In this document: piece by piece, positions 1-8,808 of the stretch
Layout of the letters: each line of letters opens with the position of its first letter
How positions within the stretch are numbered: the first letter of the stretch is position 1
Source: Pseudaeromonas sp963677375
Lineage (GTDB): Bacteria; Pseudomonadota; Gammaproteobacteria; Enterobacterales; Aeromonadaceae
Assembly: GCA_963677375.2 (NCBI GenBank)
Contig: CAXXIF010000010.1
Coordinates: 62,001 to 126,000, forward strand
DNA length: 64,000 nucleotides
Reading direction: 5' to 3'
Position numbers and translations under genes: made by a program
The notes under the pieces: model-generated
Told to the model about the DNA's origin: nothing
The model's input: the letters and a program-made list of their open reading frames with translations, nothing else
Database searches by the model: none

Positions 1-574
1 TGAATGATTGCTGCATATAGGCATCATTGGACCAGCTAGCACCAGCCCCCAAGCCGACAAACAGGGTATAACTCAAAGGGACCCAGACACTGGCGAACGG
101 GCTGATAGAACTGCCCTCGGTCTGCCCCACCATACTGGTCGTCGCCATAACACCCGCACGAACGCGATAAGGTATCCCCGAGGTCTGCAGATAATGCCAG
201 CCGACATAGCCGCCCCCCTCCAGACCCATGCCTATCTCCGGCAATGTGGCCACCACAGGGTCATCAACATCACTGCGTCCCAGCCGAATATTCAACACAG
301 GACCCGCTTCCCAATGTTCATCGCTGACCAGATTGGCATCGGCATAAGGGCCATACCACTCGACAAAGCGCCCCTCGCCCAACGCCAACCGAGCCCCCGG
401 CACGGCACCAACCATGCTGTCACTAGAGCCGTACCACTGGGTGGTGACACCCGCCCCCACCCCGAAGAAATTAGGCACCACATCGTCCAGTGACATGCCC
501 ATCGCAGCCACTTGCTGAGCCGCCCCCCATAGACAGGCCATCGAAAGCGCCGTCACTCGCATGATCCGTTGCAT
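1..574 (-). CDS. MipA/OmpV family outer membrane protein (3' end cut by window edge)
   Basis: The minus-strand frame is open from the ATG at 574 to the window edge, giving at least 191 residues. An AAGGAG-like ribosome site lies about 8 bases before the start. The first 24 or so residues form a signal peptide ending near VAAMG. The rest alternates short polar and aromatic stretches with glycine-rich turns, as in small outer membrane beta-barrels, and contains motifs such as FFGVGAG, GGGYVGW and GLGAGASW. This pattern fits the MipA/OmpV family, described as a scaffold for murein enzymes or as an outer membrane protein of uncertain function. The barrel is incomplete here, so the C-terminal aromatic residue cannot be checked. 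Family assignment is from pattern only. Confidence 0.72.
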   Translation of the reverse strand, partial: MQRIMRVTALSMACLWGAAQQVAAMGMSLDDVVPNFFGVGAGVTTQWYGSSDSMVGAVPGARLALGEGRFVEWYGPYADANLVSDEHWEAGPVLNIRLGRSDVDDPVVATLPEIGMGLEGGGYVGWHYLQTSGIPYRVRAGVMATTSMVGQTEGSSISPFASVWVPLSYTLFVGLGAGASWSNDAYMQQSF

Positions 575-743
575 GTTGCACTCCTTTTCTCGCCTGCAGG
601 TCTCTTTATCCCAATGACATCTCAGGGCTAATTCCAAGATGGGTACTGTATCCGATCCGAACCATATAAGTCCGATTGTCCCCCTGGATCTGTGAGGTGG
701 GAATAGCGGTGAGCGCCATCAACCTGGCCAGCAACCCAGGGGC

Positions 744-770
744 AAAAAAATAGCCTCGTTAGAGGCTATT
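744..770 (-). terminator. Rho-independent terminator of the kinase-like gene
   Basis: A perfect 9-bp stem (AATAGCCTC / GAGGCTATT) with a 4-base loop is followed on the minus strand by seven T residues. It lies 14 bases after the stop of the minus-strand gene that ends at 784. Confidence 0.88.
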
Positions 771-783
771 GGTTGAGCAAAAT

Positions 784-1881
784 TCAGAGTTGATAGTGCA
801 GTACCTGGCGCCGCTTGTCGGCATAGAGGGCTAATAACTCCTGCTGACTCTTGCCTGCATTGTCGTAGAACAGGGCGCCGCCCTCTTGCAAAGCGCTGAA
901 GCGGGTACGGATGCACTGTTCGACAAAATCCAGCCGCTGCAGCGTAAAGCGGGAACAACTCTTGCCATGCAGATCATCTTCGATATCCAGCACCTGAGAG
1001 CGGAAATTTTCTACCTCGTACAGGCTCTCCAATGCCGCCGGATCTTGCAACGCCTGCTGCCAGCGCCGGATAAACGAGTCCACCCAGCCCAACACCGCCG
1101 AGCTGGCGCCTTGCTCCATAAGCCACGCCAGTTTCTGCTGATAAACTGCTACCGCGACCTGTTTCAGATCCCGATACAGATCCAGCGCCGCCGTTTTTTC
1201 CAGCGTGTCTCCCTGCCGCAGCAACCAGCCAAAGAAATTCCGGGTCTCGAAGCGTTCGCAGGCGTGGAACAGCGGATCGCTCAGACCATTGCTGTTGAAA
1301 TCCACCAGCGGATCAAACGGGTACATGTAACCAAAGTCGAACAACCAGACATGGCCGTGATCGTCGATGATATTGCCGGGGCAAAGATCCCACTCCATCA
1401 ATCCCGCCTCTTCACAGGCTACCGCCGTGGTCAGGATCTGCCGAAACACCTCGGCATTGAATTCGGTGAGCGGCTTACCCGGTAGCCAGGGCGAGAGAAT
1501 GATGCCTTGCCGGTAATCGGCATACAGGGTCGGCACTATGTGGTCAAAACGGCCGGCCCAGGCCGGATCGGCCTTGAGCCGAGTGAAGTCGGCGCGCCTC
1601 TGCACCTCGTTGAGGAAGGAGGTTTCGCCATCGATGTTGCGGACCAAGGCCTCAGCCCGTTGTTGTTTGAGGGTGTAATGCACATCGTCGATGCACAGAT
1701 GCAGCACCCGCGCCGTCAATCCGCCACTGAAGTGTTCGACGACCAGCGGGGAGTCGGGAGTCAGCGCGGCCAGCTCGGCCGGCGGCAAGGGACAGGCAGT
1801 CATGTCCCCAACCACCAGAGGCTGACCACTGGCCGCAAAGGCCAGTTGGGATTGTTGACGCGCGTGGACATGAGCATTCAT
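784..1881 (-). CDS. Aminoglycoside phosphotransferase/protein kinase-fold protein
   Basis: This 365-residue soluble protein has the full set of kinase-fold residues in order: Lys72 in YTLKQQR (ATP lysine), Glu92 in FLNEVQRR (helix C), Asp165 and Asn170 in WDLCPGN (catalytic loop) and Asp182 in FDFG (metal binding). It should therefore be an active small-molecule or protein kinase, but the substrate cannot be told. The start is the ATG at 1881, preceded by GGAAGGAA; an upstream in-frame extension lacks such a site. The gene is divergent from the large LuxR-type regulator at 2101, with 219 bases between them, so that regulator may control it. Neighbouring termination is clear: a strong terminator follows at once. 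Confidence 0.72.
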   Translation of the reverse strand: MNAHVHARQQSQLAFAASGQPLVVGDMTACPLPPAELAALTPDSPLVVEHFSGGLTARVLHLCIDDVHYTLKQQRAEALVRNIDGETSFLNEVQRRADFTRLKADPAWAGRFDHIVPTLYADYRQGIILSPWLPGKPLTEFNAEVFRQILTTAVACEEAGLMEWDLCPGNIIDDHGHVWLFDFGYMYPFDPLVDFNSNGLSDPLFHACERFETRNFFGWLLRQGDTLEKTAALDLYRDLKQVAVAVYQQKLAWLMEQGASSAVLGWVDSFIRRWQQALQDPAALESLYEVENFRSQVLDIEDDLHGKSCSRFTLQRLDFVEQCIRTRFSALQEGGALFYDNAGKSQQELLALYADKRRQVLHYQL

Positions 1882-2100
1882 AACAGGTTCCTTCCGGGTG
1901 ATGAAATCGCGGAGTCGGTGCGAAATCCACACCGGGCCAGAATCATTCTGGCTCGCCAACAACCATCAGGCATCCGCCCTCGCGATGGAACCTGAGGGTG
2001 GAAACGAGGGCTGGCGCCTTGAGTCCAGCGGACGAACCATTAAGATAGCCTCTATCCCGAACACCAGCCGGCCCAGAGCCCGCATGCAGCAGAGATCGCC

Positions 2101-4473
2101 ATGATGACCCAATCTGACTCCCGGCCCTCGCCGCTGGCACACCTGCTTCCGCCCCATCTGCCCACGCTGCAACAGGCGCTGGCCCACCACACGCTGGTCT
2201 GGTTGAGTGCCCCCCGGGGCTACGATCAGCAGGCTCTGTGTCGTGCACTAGCCGACAACGGGTCCGGCCCTGTGGTGCACTGGCCCCAGCGGCCCGCAGA
2301 TGGAGCCCTGCTGCTGATCATCAATCTGGACATCTTGTCCCAACCGCAACAACAGGAGCTCGCCGCCTGGCTGCAGGCTCATCCCGATCACCCTTGTCTA
2401 CTCAACTCGACGCCCTGCGCCCCCTTGGAAGGGCAACTTCGCGCCGCCGGTTTGAGACCGCTGCGCTTGGGGGCGTCCCGTCTGGGCTGGACAGCAGCGG
2501 AGCGAGCCCGCTGGCTGCTCGCTCAGGACATCCCGGAGGCGGAGGCCACCGCCTGGTGTCCCCGACTCGGAGAATGGCCACTGGCCTGGCAGCTATGGCA
2601 ACAGGCGCGCAGCTGTGACGGCAATACCGCCGCACTGTTGCAACGCTGGGGGCTTGAACTGCTGACACAGATCCTGAGCCAGTTTCCGGCCCCCATCCCC
2701 GAGGCGCTGGCACTACAGGCGGAGCAACGCATTCTGGATGAGCCACAGTTGCTGCAACTGGCTGGCTGCAGCCGGGGTCAATGGCTGGCACTGCGCAGCC
2801 AACTGTTAACCGCAGGCTGGTTACTGGAGGAAGAAGCGGGGGATCGCTGGCAACCCTGGATTGCCCATCTGCTGGGGATCTGGCGCGAGCAGCCCGATCT
2901 GGATTGGGAACCCCTCAGCCGGTCGCTGGCCGATCTGTCACTGAGCGAAATCCGCGAGTTATTGCCGCTCACGCCCCTGCCTCAACTGGAGTTATCCCTG
3001 CTGTCGCGCATCGGTCTGCGCTGTCTGGAGCAGAGTCAGGGCCCTTGGTTGGCCGCCCGGCTGGCGGCCCTGCCGCGTCTCTGGTTGCAACAACAGCCCA
3101 GCCTCTGCCTGCTGCAGGCCTGGCTGGAGATGGAGGTCCACCGCCGTTCCGATCGGGCCGAAGATCTGCTCAATCGACTGATGACCCAGCCACTGCCCGA
3201 AGCCGAGCTGAACAGTGCCCAGTTGCTCAAGGCCATGGTCAGCTTCAACTTCGATCATCTGCCCTGCGCCATGGCGCAGCTGGCCAAACTCAAGGATCTG
3301 CCGCAATCCCTGCAGGCGCCATTTCAACTGACCGAGGCCAGCTGTCTGCTGTTTACCGGCCAACTGACCCGGGCCAGAACCATGCTGGAGCTATTGGTCA
3401 GTTGGGCCGATTGTCAGCGGCAATACCACCTCAAGCTGGTTGGTTGGTACCGATTGGCACAACTGCACTTTTTTCAGGGCGACTGGCAACAAAGCGGCAA
3501 GGTGATGCAATCGGGTCTGGAATTTGCCGAACAACAGGGGTTGAGCGAGGACCCGGTTCTCGACTCCTACTACCGGCTGCAAGCCGAGCTGGCGCTCTAT
3601 CAGGGGCAACCGGATCAAGCCGACTACTGGCTGCAACAGGGTAAGTCACTGACCATAGGGCTCGGCGACTACTGGCAACTGCCCTATCTGGCCCACCGCT
3701 GCCTGACCCTGATCTGGCGCGGCGAATTGGCCGAATTGCCCAGCCGTCTGGAGCAGCTTGAACAGCAACGATTCAGTCAGCAATATTGCCGACTCTGGCG
3801 CTTTCGGGTCGGTTACACCCTGGCTCTGGGCTATCAGCAGCGTGATGACCAGGTTGCCCTGGAGCGGCTGGAGCGGCGCAGCCCCTGGCATACCCAAATT
3901 GACGATCTCTACGATCTGCTGGATAACCTGCTCCATGGCTGGCTGGCCCAGTTGCGGGGGCTCCCCAAACAGGCTCAGGAGTTACGGCAGTTACAGGCGC
4001 TGGCCGAAGAGTGGCAGATGGTGTGGCTGGCTCGCCAGTTTCAGCTACTGCAGTTACTGCAAGGAGCGGGCACCCCCGAGCAATGGCAGCAGTTGCTGAG
4101 TTGGCTGGCCGGGCGTTCGGCCTTTATTCCGCTGTTACTGGCTGGCCCCAGGGTCGTAGCCCCCTTGCAGGAGCTGGCACGCTGGCCCCAGATCCGCCCC
4201 ACGGTTCTGGGGTTCATCCAGCAGACGCTGGATCTGTTGACCCGACCACTCCGCGATCAACAGGCACAACCGGGGGAAGATGAGCTCAGTCCACGGCAAT
4301 GGCAGATACTGCGGCTGATTGCCCAGGGTCTGAGCAATGAACAGATGGCACAACAACTGTTCGTCGCCCCCTCCACCATCAAGACCCACATCAACCATCT
4401 GTATGCCAAGCTCGGGGTGCGCACCCGCGCCGAAGCCCAGGCCGTCGCCCGACAGCGATTGGTAGGGAAATAG
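2101..4473 (+). CDS. Large MalT-like LuxR-family regulator with degenerate P-loop
   Basis: The product has 790 residues. Its last 65 or so form a LuxR-type helix-turn-helix (ELSPRQWQILRLIAQGLS ... STIKTHINHLYAKLGV). The middle, about residues 280-700, is a leucine-, glutamine- and tryptophan-rich helical array typical of the TPR-like part of MalT/LAL regulators. The N-terminal ATPase position has SAPRGYDQQAL where the family has APAGYGKT, so the Walker A Lys-Ser/Thr pair is missing. The usual DDYH-type Walker B is also not visible, only LLLIINLDIL. It probably binds DNA but not ATP in the usual way. The start is the first of two adjacent ATG codons; the ribosome site is weak. The likely target is the divergent kinase-like gene, which is inference from layout. 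Confidence 0.82.
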   Translation: MMTQSDSRPSPLAHLLPPHLPTLQQALAHHTLVWLSAPRGYDQQALCRALADNGSGPVVHWPQRPADGALLLIINLDILSQPQQQELAAWLQAHPDHPCLLNSTPCAPLEGQLRAAGLRPLRLGASRLGWTAAERARWLLAQDIPEAEATAWCPRLGEWPLAWQLWQQARSCDGNTAALLQRWGLELLTQILSQFPAPIPEALALQAEQRILDEPQLLQLAGCSRGQWLALRSQLLTAGWLLEEEAGDRWQPWIAHLLGIWREQPDLDWEPLSRSLADLSLSEIRELLPLTPLPQLELSLLSRIGLRCLEQSQGPWLAARLAALPRLWLQQQPSLCLLQAWLEMEVHRRSDRAEDLLNRLMTQPLPEAELNSAQLLKAMVSFNFDHLPCAMAQLAKLKDLPQSLQAPFQLTEASCLLFTGQLTRARTMLELLVSWADCQRQYHLKLVGWYRLAQLHFFQGDWQQSGKVMQSGLEFAEQQGLSEDPVLDSYYRLQAELALYQGQPDQADYWLQQGKSLTIGLGDYWQLPYLAHRCLTLIWRGELAELPSRLEQLEQQRFSQQYCRLWRFRVGYTLALGYQQRDDQVALERLERRSPWHTQIDDLYDLLDNLLHGWLAQLRGLPKQAQELRQLQALAEEWQMVWLARQFQLLQLLQGAGTPEQWQQLLSWLAGRSAFIPLLLAGPRVVAPLQELARWPQIRPTVLGFIQQTLDLLTRPLRDQQAQPGEDELSPRQWQILRLIAQGLSNEQMAQQLFVAPSTIKTHINHLYAKLGVRTRAEAQAVARQRLVGK

Positions 4474-4481
4474 AAAATGGC

Positions 4482-4501
4482 GGGTGGCATCCCTGCCACC
4501 C
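4482..4501. terminator. Putative bidirectional terminator
   Basis: A perfect 8-bp stem (GGGTGGCA / TGCCACCC) with a 4-base loop sits between the convergent LuxR-type gene and apbE. T runs are short on both sides, so termination is plausible but not strong. Confidence 0.55.
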
Positions 4502-4548
4502 TTGATGAGTGCACCAGTCCCCCCGCCACTCCAAGGAGCCTCGTTGGA

Positions 4549-5592
4549 CTAAGGCTTGGGTTGATAGGCAGCAAAGGCCCGGCTGTAGCGAACCTTGAAG
4601 CCATCATCCGTCTTGGTCAGGGTGTAGATGGGCAGGTTGTGCTCATTGGCGAAGATCAGTGCCTTGTCGGCCCCCATCACCATCAGACCGGTATCCAGGG
4701 CATCGGTATACAGGGCCGTCGGCGCTATAACCGTCACAGACACCAGCTTGTGAGTCAACGGCTTGCCGGTGGCGGGATCGATAATGTGCGAGAAACGCTG
4801 ACCGTCGAGCTCGTAATAGTTGCGATAACTTCCTGCGGTGCTGATGCCGTTATCGCCGGGAGTCAGAACTTCTTGAACCAGTCCCAGCTCGTCCCCCGGC
4901 TTTTCTACCGCGATGCGCCATAACTCACCCTGTCCATTGTGCCCTTTGAGGCGCAACGCCCCGGCAATCTCGACCATGTAATTTTTGATGCCGTGCCCGT
5001 CCAGCCAGTCGGCCACCTTATCGGCGGCATAACCTTCACCCAGGGTCGACAGATCCACATATAGATCCGGGATATCCTTGCGTACCGTCGCCTTCTCGCT
5101 GCCAATTTCCACATGCAGCTTATCCAGCCCAATCCGCTGACGGGCGGCGGCGATCTGCGCATCACTGGGGATCTGGGTCGGCCGTTTGTCCGGGCCAAAA
5201 CCCCACAGATTGACCAAGGGTCCGACCGTGATATCCATGGCCCCACCGGTCATCTTGCCAACCCGCAGCCCTTCGATCATCACATCCGCCAGATCCTGGG
5301 AAATCTCCACCGGCGTGGTGGCCAGATGCTGGTTAAAGCGCGAGAGCTCGGAGTCCGGCTTGTAGGTGGACAATTGATGGTCGATGCGTTGCAGGATCTG
5401 CTCCACCTCATGCTGCAATTGCGCTTCACCGCCGGGGTAATCACCCACCACCTTGACGGCATAGTGGGTCCCCATCGTTGGACCACTGACTTTCAGCTCC
5501 GGCAGATTGGGCGTCGCCGCGTCATTGCAGCCAACCAGCAACAAGATCCCGGTGAGGATCAGGCCACGCAAACAGAGTTGATAACGGTTCAC
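4549..5592 (-). CDS. apbE: FAD:protein FMN transferase ApbE, lipoprotein
   Basis: ApbE attaches FMN covalently to threonine in flavoproteins such as the NqrB/NqrC or RnfG/RnfD subunits, on the periplasmic side. The 347-residue product has a lipoprotein signal (ILLLVGC) and the family blocks SGPTMGTHY, DLSTLGEGYAADKV, HIIDPATGKPL and the metal-binding TDALDTGLMVMG. The start is a GTG at 5592 with AAGGAG six bases upstream; the ATG further upstream at 5640 lacks such a site. In vibrios apbE follows nqrF. Here no nqr gene is adjacent, and the next gene upstream on the same strand is bolA. Confidence 0.93.
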   Translation of the reverse strand: MNRYQLCLRGLILTGILLLVGCNDAATPNLPELKVSGPTMGTHYAVKVVGDYPGGEAQLQHEVEQILQRIDHQLSTYKPDSELSRFNQHLATTPVEISQDLADVMIEGLRVGKMTGGAMDITVGPLVNLWGFGPDKRPTQIPSDAQIAAARQRIGLDKLHVEIGSEKATVRKDIPDLYVDLSTLGEGYAADKVADWLDGHGIKNYMVEIAGALRLKGHNGQGELWRIAVEKPGDELGLVQEVLTPGDNGISTAGSYRNYYELDGQRFSHIIDPATGKPLTHKLVSVTVIAPTALYTDALDTGLMVMGADKALIFANEHNLPIYTLTKTDDGFKVRYSRAFAAYQPKP

Positions 5593-5860
5593 GGTATTCT
5601 CCTTAGGCCAGCGGGCAGCGGCAGACTTGGCGCGCCACACGCATCGATTGGTATGTCATGCACATAGCACATGAGAGTCGCAGGAATTATCCACGAGATC
5701 CCCAGCAAAGAAAGGGCCAGCCCTGTGATGACCATCCCAAGGGCCGCCTAAGTGCCGCTGAGTGCCACCCGTCGCGGTTTTGCGGCGATGCCGGCTCAAG
5801 CGGCCACCGCGATTTGCCATAAAGCCGACAGGAGGTAATCCGACATTCAGCAGAACAGGT

Positions 5861-6166
5861 TCAGGGCTTGCCAACACAGGAAGGGGTGCGCGGGGCTGCG
5901 CCCTGTTGTTCCCATTCGGCCGGGGTATAGGTATGCAGCGCCAACGCATGGATCACGCCCGCCAGCTCGCTGGCCAACACGCCATTGACGGCCCGATGAC
6001 GAGCCAACAGCCGTTGTCCATCGAATGTCGAACTCACCAGAATAACCTTGAAATGACTCTCGGAGCCGGGTTCGACGCGGTGCATATGGCTCTCATTAAG
6101 CACCTCCAGATGGGAGGGGGCGAAGGCCTGCTGCAATTTTTGCTCAATCTGGTGTTGCACTGACAT
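5861..6166 (-). CDS. bolA: BolA family protein
   Basis: BolA proteins pair with monothiol glutaredoxins in iron-sulfur handling, and BolA also acts as a transcription factor affecting cell shape and stress survival. The 101-residue product shows the family core: an HMHRVEPGSESHFKVILVSS-type block with the conserved SHF and the RHRAVN segment, then AGVIHALALHTYTPAEW. The start at 6166 has GGGAG upstream; the longer frame begins without one. Neighbours rlmG, yajG and ampG recall the enteric ampG-yajG-bolA group, and this supports the symbol bolA. The gap to apbE (268 bases) holds no convincing gene. Confidence 0.9.
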   Translation of the reverse strand: MSVQHQIEQKLQQAFAPSHLEVLNESHMHRVEPGSESHFKVILVSSTFDGQRLLARHRAVNGVLASELAGVIHALALHTYTPAEWEQQGAAPRTPSCVGKP

Positions 6167-6407
6167 GAAGAGACTCCCCGAATAGGATAAAAGACGAAAG
6201 GCCAGCATGCTGGTTCAGCACCATACCCAGAGCCGCGGCCGGACTCAAGCCCCGACACCTCGACCGCCGTCGCGCCGTCAGTCGCAATCACGAAACTGCA
6301 GGCGTCCCCATCGTCGCACCGGAGAGCACGTCCGGGAGCATTGGTGGATCTGGAGCGAGCAGGTAGAATGGCGCCATGCAATGAATCCTGTCTGTAATGA
6401 GCGAGTC

Positions 6408-7544
6408 ATGAACCAAGTCGAACTGGCCGGTCTGCGCCTGACCCTGGAGCGCTATCCCCCAAGCCAGGATGCCAATCTGCAAGCCTGGGAAGCCGCCGAT
6501 GAATACCTGCTACAGGAGCTGGCCTCCTGGCTGGCGACGCCTGAACGGGCCACGGGTCCGGTCTTGATCTTCAATGATGGCTTCGGGGCTCTGAGTTGCG
6601 CCCTGCACGCCTGCAACCCGGTCAGCATCAGTGATTCATTTCTGAGTCAGGAGGCGACCCGCCGCAATCTGGCGGCCAATGGACTCGCCCCCGATGCCGT
6701 GACGCTGCTGGGCTCCCTCGATCCGCTGCCGCAGTCTCCGGCCCTGGTACTGATCAAGATCCCCAAGACGCTGGCGCTGCTGGAACAACAACTGCTGACC
6801 CTGAGCGCCGTCGTGACCCCGGAGACCCGCATCCTGGCAGGCGCCAAGACGCGGGATATTCATAACTCCACCCTGGCGCTGTTTGAACAGATCCTGGGGC
6901 CAACCCGGACCTCATTGGCCTGGAAAAAATCCCGACTGATCCATACCCAGCTGGCAGAGCGTGGGTTATTGCCGAACCCCTACCCGACGGTCTGGGAGTT
7001 GGCCGAGAGCGGTTATCGCATCCATAACCATGCCAATGTATTTTCCCGTGGTAGCCTGGATATCGGCGCTCGCTTCTTCATGGATCATCTGCCAACCGGG
7101 CTCACGGGGACCATAGCCGATCTGGGGTGTGGTAATGGCGTCATAGGGCTGACGGCATTGGCCAGCAACCCCGAGGCCCAGGTGTTGTTTCTCGACGAAT
7201 CCCATATGGCCATCGCCTCCAGCCAGTTGAATGTGGCGACCAATCGCCCGGCCGATTTACCCCGTTGCCAATTCCTGCTCGGCAATAGTCTGGAGCAGGT
7301 TGCCGATGGCTCATTACAGGCCGTCTTGTGCAACCCGCCCTTTCACCAGCAACAGACCATCACAGACCTGCTGGCCTGGCAGATGTTCACGGATGCCGAA
7401 CGCTGCCTCGCCTCCGGGGGCGAGTTGTGGATCATCGGCAACCGTCATCTGGGTTATCACATCAAGTTGCAACGCTTGTTTGGTAACGTCGACTGTATTG
7501 CTACCAACCCCAAATTTGTTATTTTACGCGCTATCAAATCCTAG
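6408..7544 (+). CDS. rlmG: 23S rRNA (guanine-1835 N2) methyltransferase
   Basis: RlmG methylates G1835 of 23S rRNA using S-adenosylmethionine. The 378 residues match the length of the E. coli enzyme. Family blocks are LQAWEAADEYLLQEL, VLIFNDGFGALSCAL, LIKIPKTLALLEQQL, IHNHANVFSRGSLDIGARFF, the SAM site ADLGCGNGVIGL and the catalytic NPPFHQQ. The start at 6408 aligns with the E. coli N-terminus; the upstream in-frame ATG at 6381 would add nine residues. It opens an operon with yajG (8-base gap) and the cyclophilin gene. It is divergent from bolA, with 241 bases between them. Confidence 0.95.
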   Translation: MNQVELAGLRLTLERYPPSQDANLQAWEAADEYLLQELASWLATPERATGPVLIFNDGFGALSCALHACNPVSISDSFLSQEATRRNLAANGLAPDAVTLLGSLDPLPQSPALVLIKIPKTLALLEQQLLTLSAVVTPETRILAGAKTRDIHNSTLALFEQILGPTRTSLAWKKSRLIHTQLAERGLLPNPYPTVWELAESGYRIHNHANVFSRGSLDIGARFFMDHLPTGLTGTIADLGCGNGVIGLTALASNPEAQVLFLDESHMAIASSQLNVATNRPADLPRCQFLLGNSLEQVADGSLQAVLCNPPFHQQQTITDLLAWQMFTDAERCLASGGELWIIGNRHLGYHIKLQRLFGNVDCIATNPKFVILRAIKS

Positions 7545-7552
7545 GAGTTCAC

Positions 7553-8122
7553 ATGAAACGCATACTGTTTGCCCTGCTCGCGCTGACCCTCGCCGGCTGC
7601 GCCACCACCTGGCCGGAAAGCGCCAGCCTGAACCCGCAGATCAATGATCAGCCGGACAATGTCTACAGCGGCAATACCATTGCCATCGATAATCAGGACA
7701 CCCGCCTGGGTAGCCAGATCATCAAGATCAAAATCAAGCAGGACCCCGAGGTGCTGATCCCGAACAATATCAGCCCAGGGGCCGTGATGGCCGATCGTCT
7801 GGGTAAGGGGCTGGCGGCACAAGGTGCGCGGATTTCCGGTCAAGGTGATACCCACCTGACCCTGATCGTCGACGAGATGCAATCTGAAATTACCAAGCCG
7901 GGTCTGGTCTACAAGAGCCGGGTCAGCCTGAAGGTGAAGCTGAAGGCCGAACGCAATGGTGCCTCCATCACCAAGGAGTATCGCAAATCCGCGATGAAAG
8001 AGAGCGCCACCCAACCCGACATCGGGGATATCGAGTTGCAACTGAACGAGCACATCTCCTCCTTGTTGAACGAGATGCTGCAAGACAGCCAACTGCGCAA
8101 TTACATCAAGGGAAATAACTGA
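7553..8122 (+). CDS. yajG: YajG family lipoprotein
   Basis: This 189-residue product has a lipoprotein signal with lipobox LAGC at residues 15-18, so it should be lipid-anchored in the envelope. The rest matches the YajG type, with DNQDTRLGSQII near residue 48 and a lysine-rich beta segment (SRVSLKVKLKAERNG). Its function is not known; in E. coli it lies between ampG and bolA, as it does in rough form here. AGGAG lies six bases before the ATG. The stop overlaps the next start by one base, so the two are probably translated together. Confidence 0.88.
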   Translation: MKRILFALLALTLAGCATTWPESASLNPQINDQPDNVYSGNTIAIDNQDTRLGSQIIKIKIKQDPEVLIPNNISPGAVMADRLGKGLAAQGARISGQGDTHLTLIVDEMQSEITKPGLVYKSRVSLKVKLKAERNGASITKEYRKSAMKESATQPDIGDIELQLNEHISSLLNEMLQDSQLRNYIKGNN

Positions 8123-8691
8123 TGAAACACTGGTTACTGGCCCTGCTGTTGGTCCCGGCGCTGGCCTGCGCCGCCACTAAGACTCAGACCCCAAGCCACC
8201 CCGTCGTGGTCATGGAAACTAGCTATGGTCCTCTGACCATAGAACTGGATGGCACCAAGGCTCCCAAATCAGTGGCCAACTTCCTGAGCTATGTGCAGGA
8301 CGGCAGCTATGATGGTTCCCTGTTCCACCGGGTGATCCCCGGGTTTGTGGTGCAAGGGGGCGGCTATGATGCCAACTTCCGCAGCCTGAACAGCAAGCCG
8401 CCCGTGGTCAATGAATCCAGCAATGGCCTCTCCAATCTGCGTGGCACCATCGCCATGGCGCGGACTCAGGACCCGGACAGCGCGACTCGCCAGTTCTATT
8501 TCAACCTGCAGGATAACAAGTCGCTGGATGCTGGCATGAGCGATGGCTACACCGTCTTTGGCCACGTCACCCAGGGGCTGGAAGTGCTGGATAAAATCGC
8601 CCAGCAACCCACCGGCGATGAGGGGCGGATCGGTGCCAGCGATGTACCGGTGGAGCCCATCTTCATCAAACGCGTCAGCCTGAAAAAGTAA
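8122..8691 (+). CDS. Periplasmic cyclophilin-type peptidyl-prolyl isomerase
   Basis: The 189-residue product begins with a signal peptide (hydrophobic run, then ALACAATK), so it acts in the periplasm. It carries the cyclophilin fold motifs VVMETSYGPLTIELD, FHRVIPGFVVQGGG (with the catalytic Arg and Phe), MARTQDPDSATRQFYFNL and FGHVTQGLEVLDKI. It resembles E. coli PpiA and catalyses cis-trans isomerisation before proline in exported proteins. Its ATG overlaps the yajG stop. A strong terminator follows, closing the rlmG-yajG-cyclophilin operon. I give no symbol because PpiA and PpiB-like paralogues cannot be separated with certainty here. Confidence 0.93.
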   Translation: MKHWLLALLLVPALACAATKTQTPSHPVVVMETSYGPLTIELDGTKAPKSVANFLSYVQDGSYDGSLFHRVIPGFVVQGGGYDANFRSLNSKPPVVNESSNGLSNLRGTIAMARTQDPDSATRQFYFNLQDNKSLDAGMSDGYTVFGHVTQGLEVLDKIAQQPTGDEGRIGASDVPVEPIFIKRVSLKK

Positions 8692-8712
8692 CCTGCAGCC
8701 CTCCCGGCACAC

Positions 8713-8742
8713 AAAAAGCCCGCCGAATTCGGCGGGCTTTTT
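8713..8742. terminator. Bidirectional Rho-independent terminator
   Basis: AAAAAGCCCGCCG / CGGCGGGCTTTTT forms a long perfect stem with A and T tails on both sides. It sits between the convergent cyclophilin gene and ampG and can serve both. Confidence 0.93.
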
Positions 8743-8808
8743 AGCTGATGACGGGTTTTGACTCAAGCAACGCATAACTGGGATAGAGCTAACTGGAAAG
8801 GCTCTGCT

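Noticed and set aside
5593..5860. Possible nqrM or nqr remnant between bolA and apbE
   Set aside because: No cysteine-rich small membrane protein or Nqr-like segment could be read in any frame.
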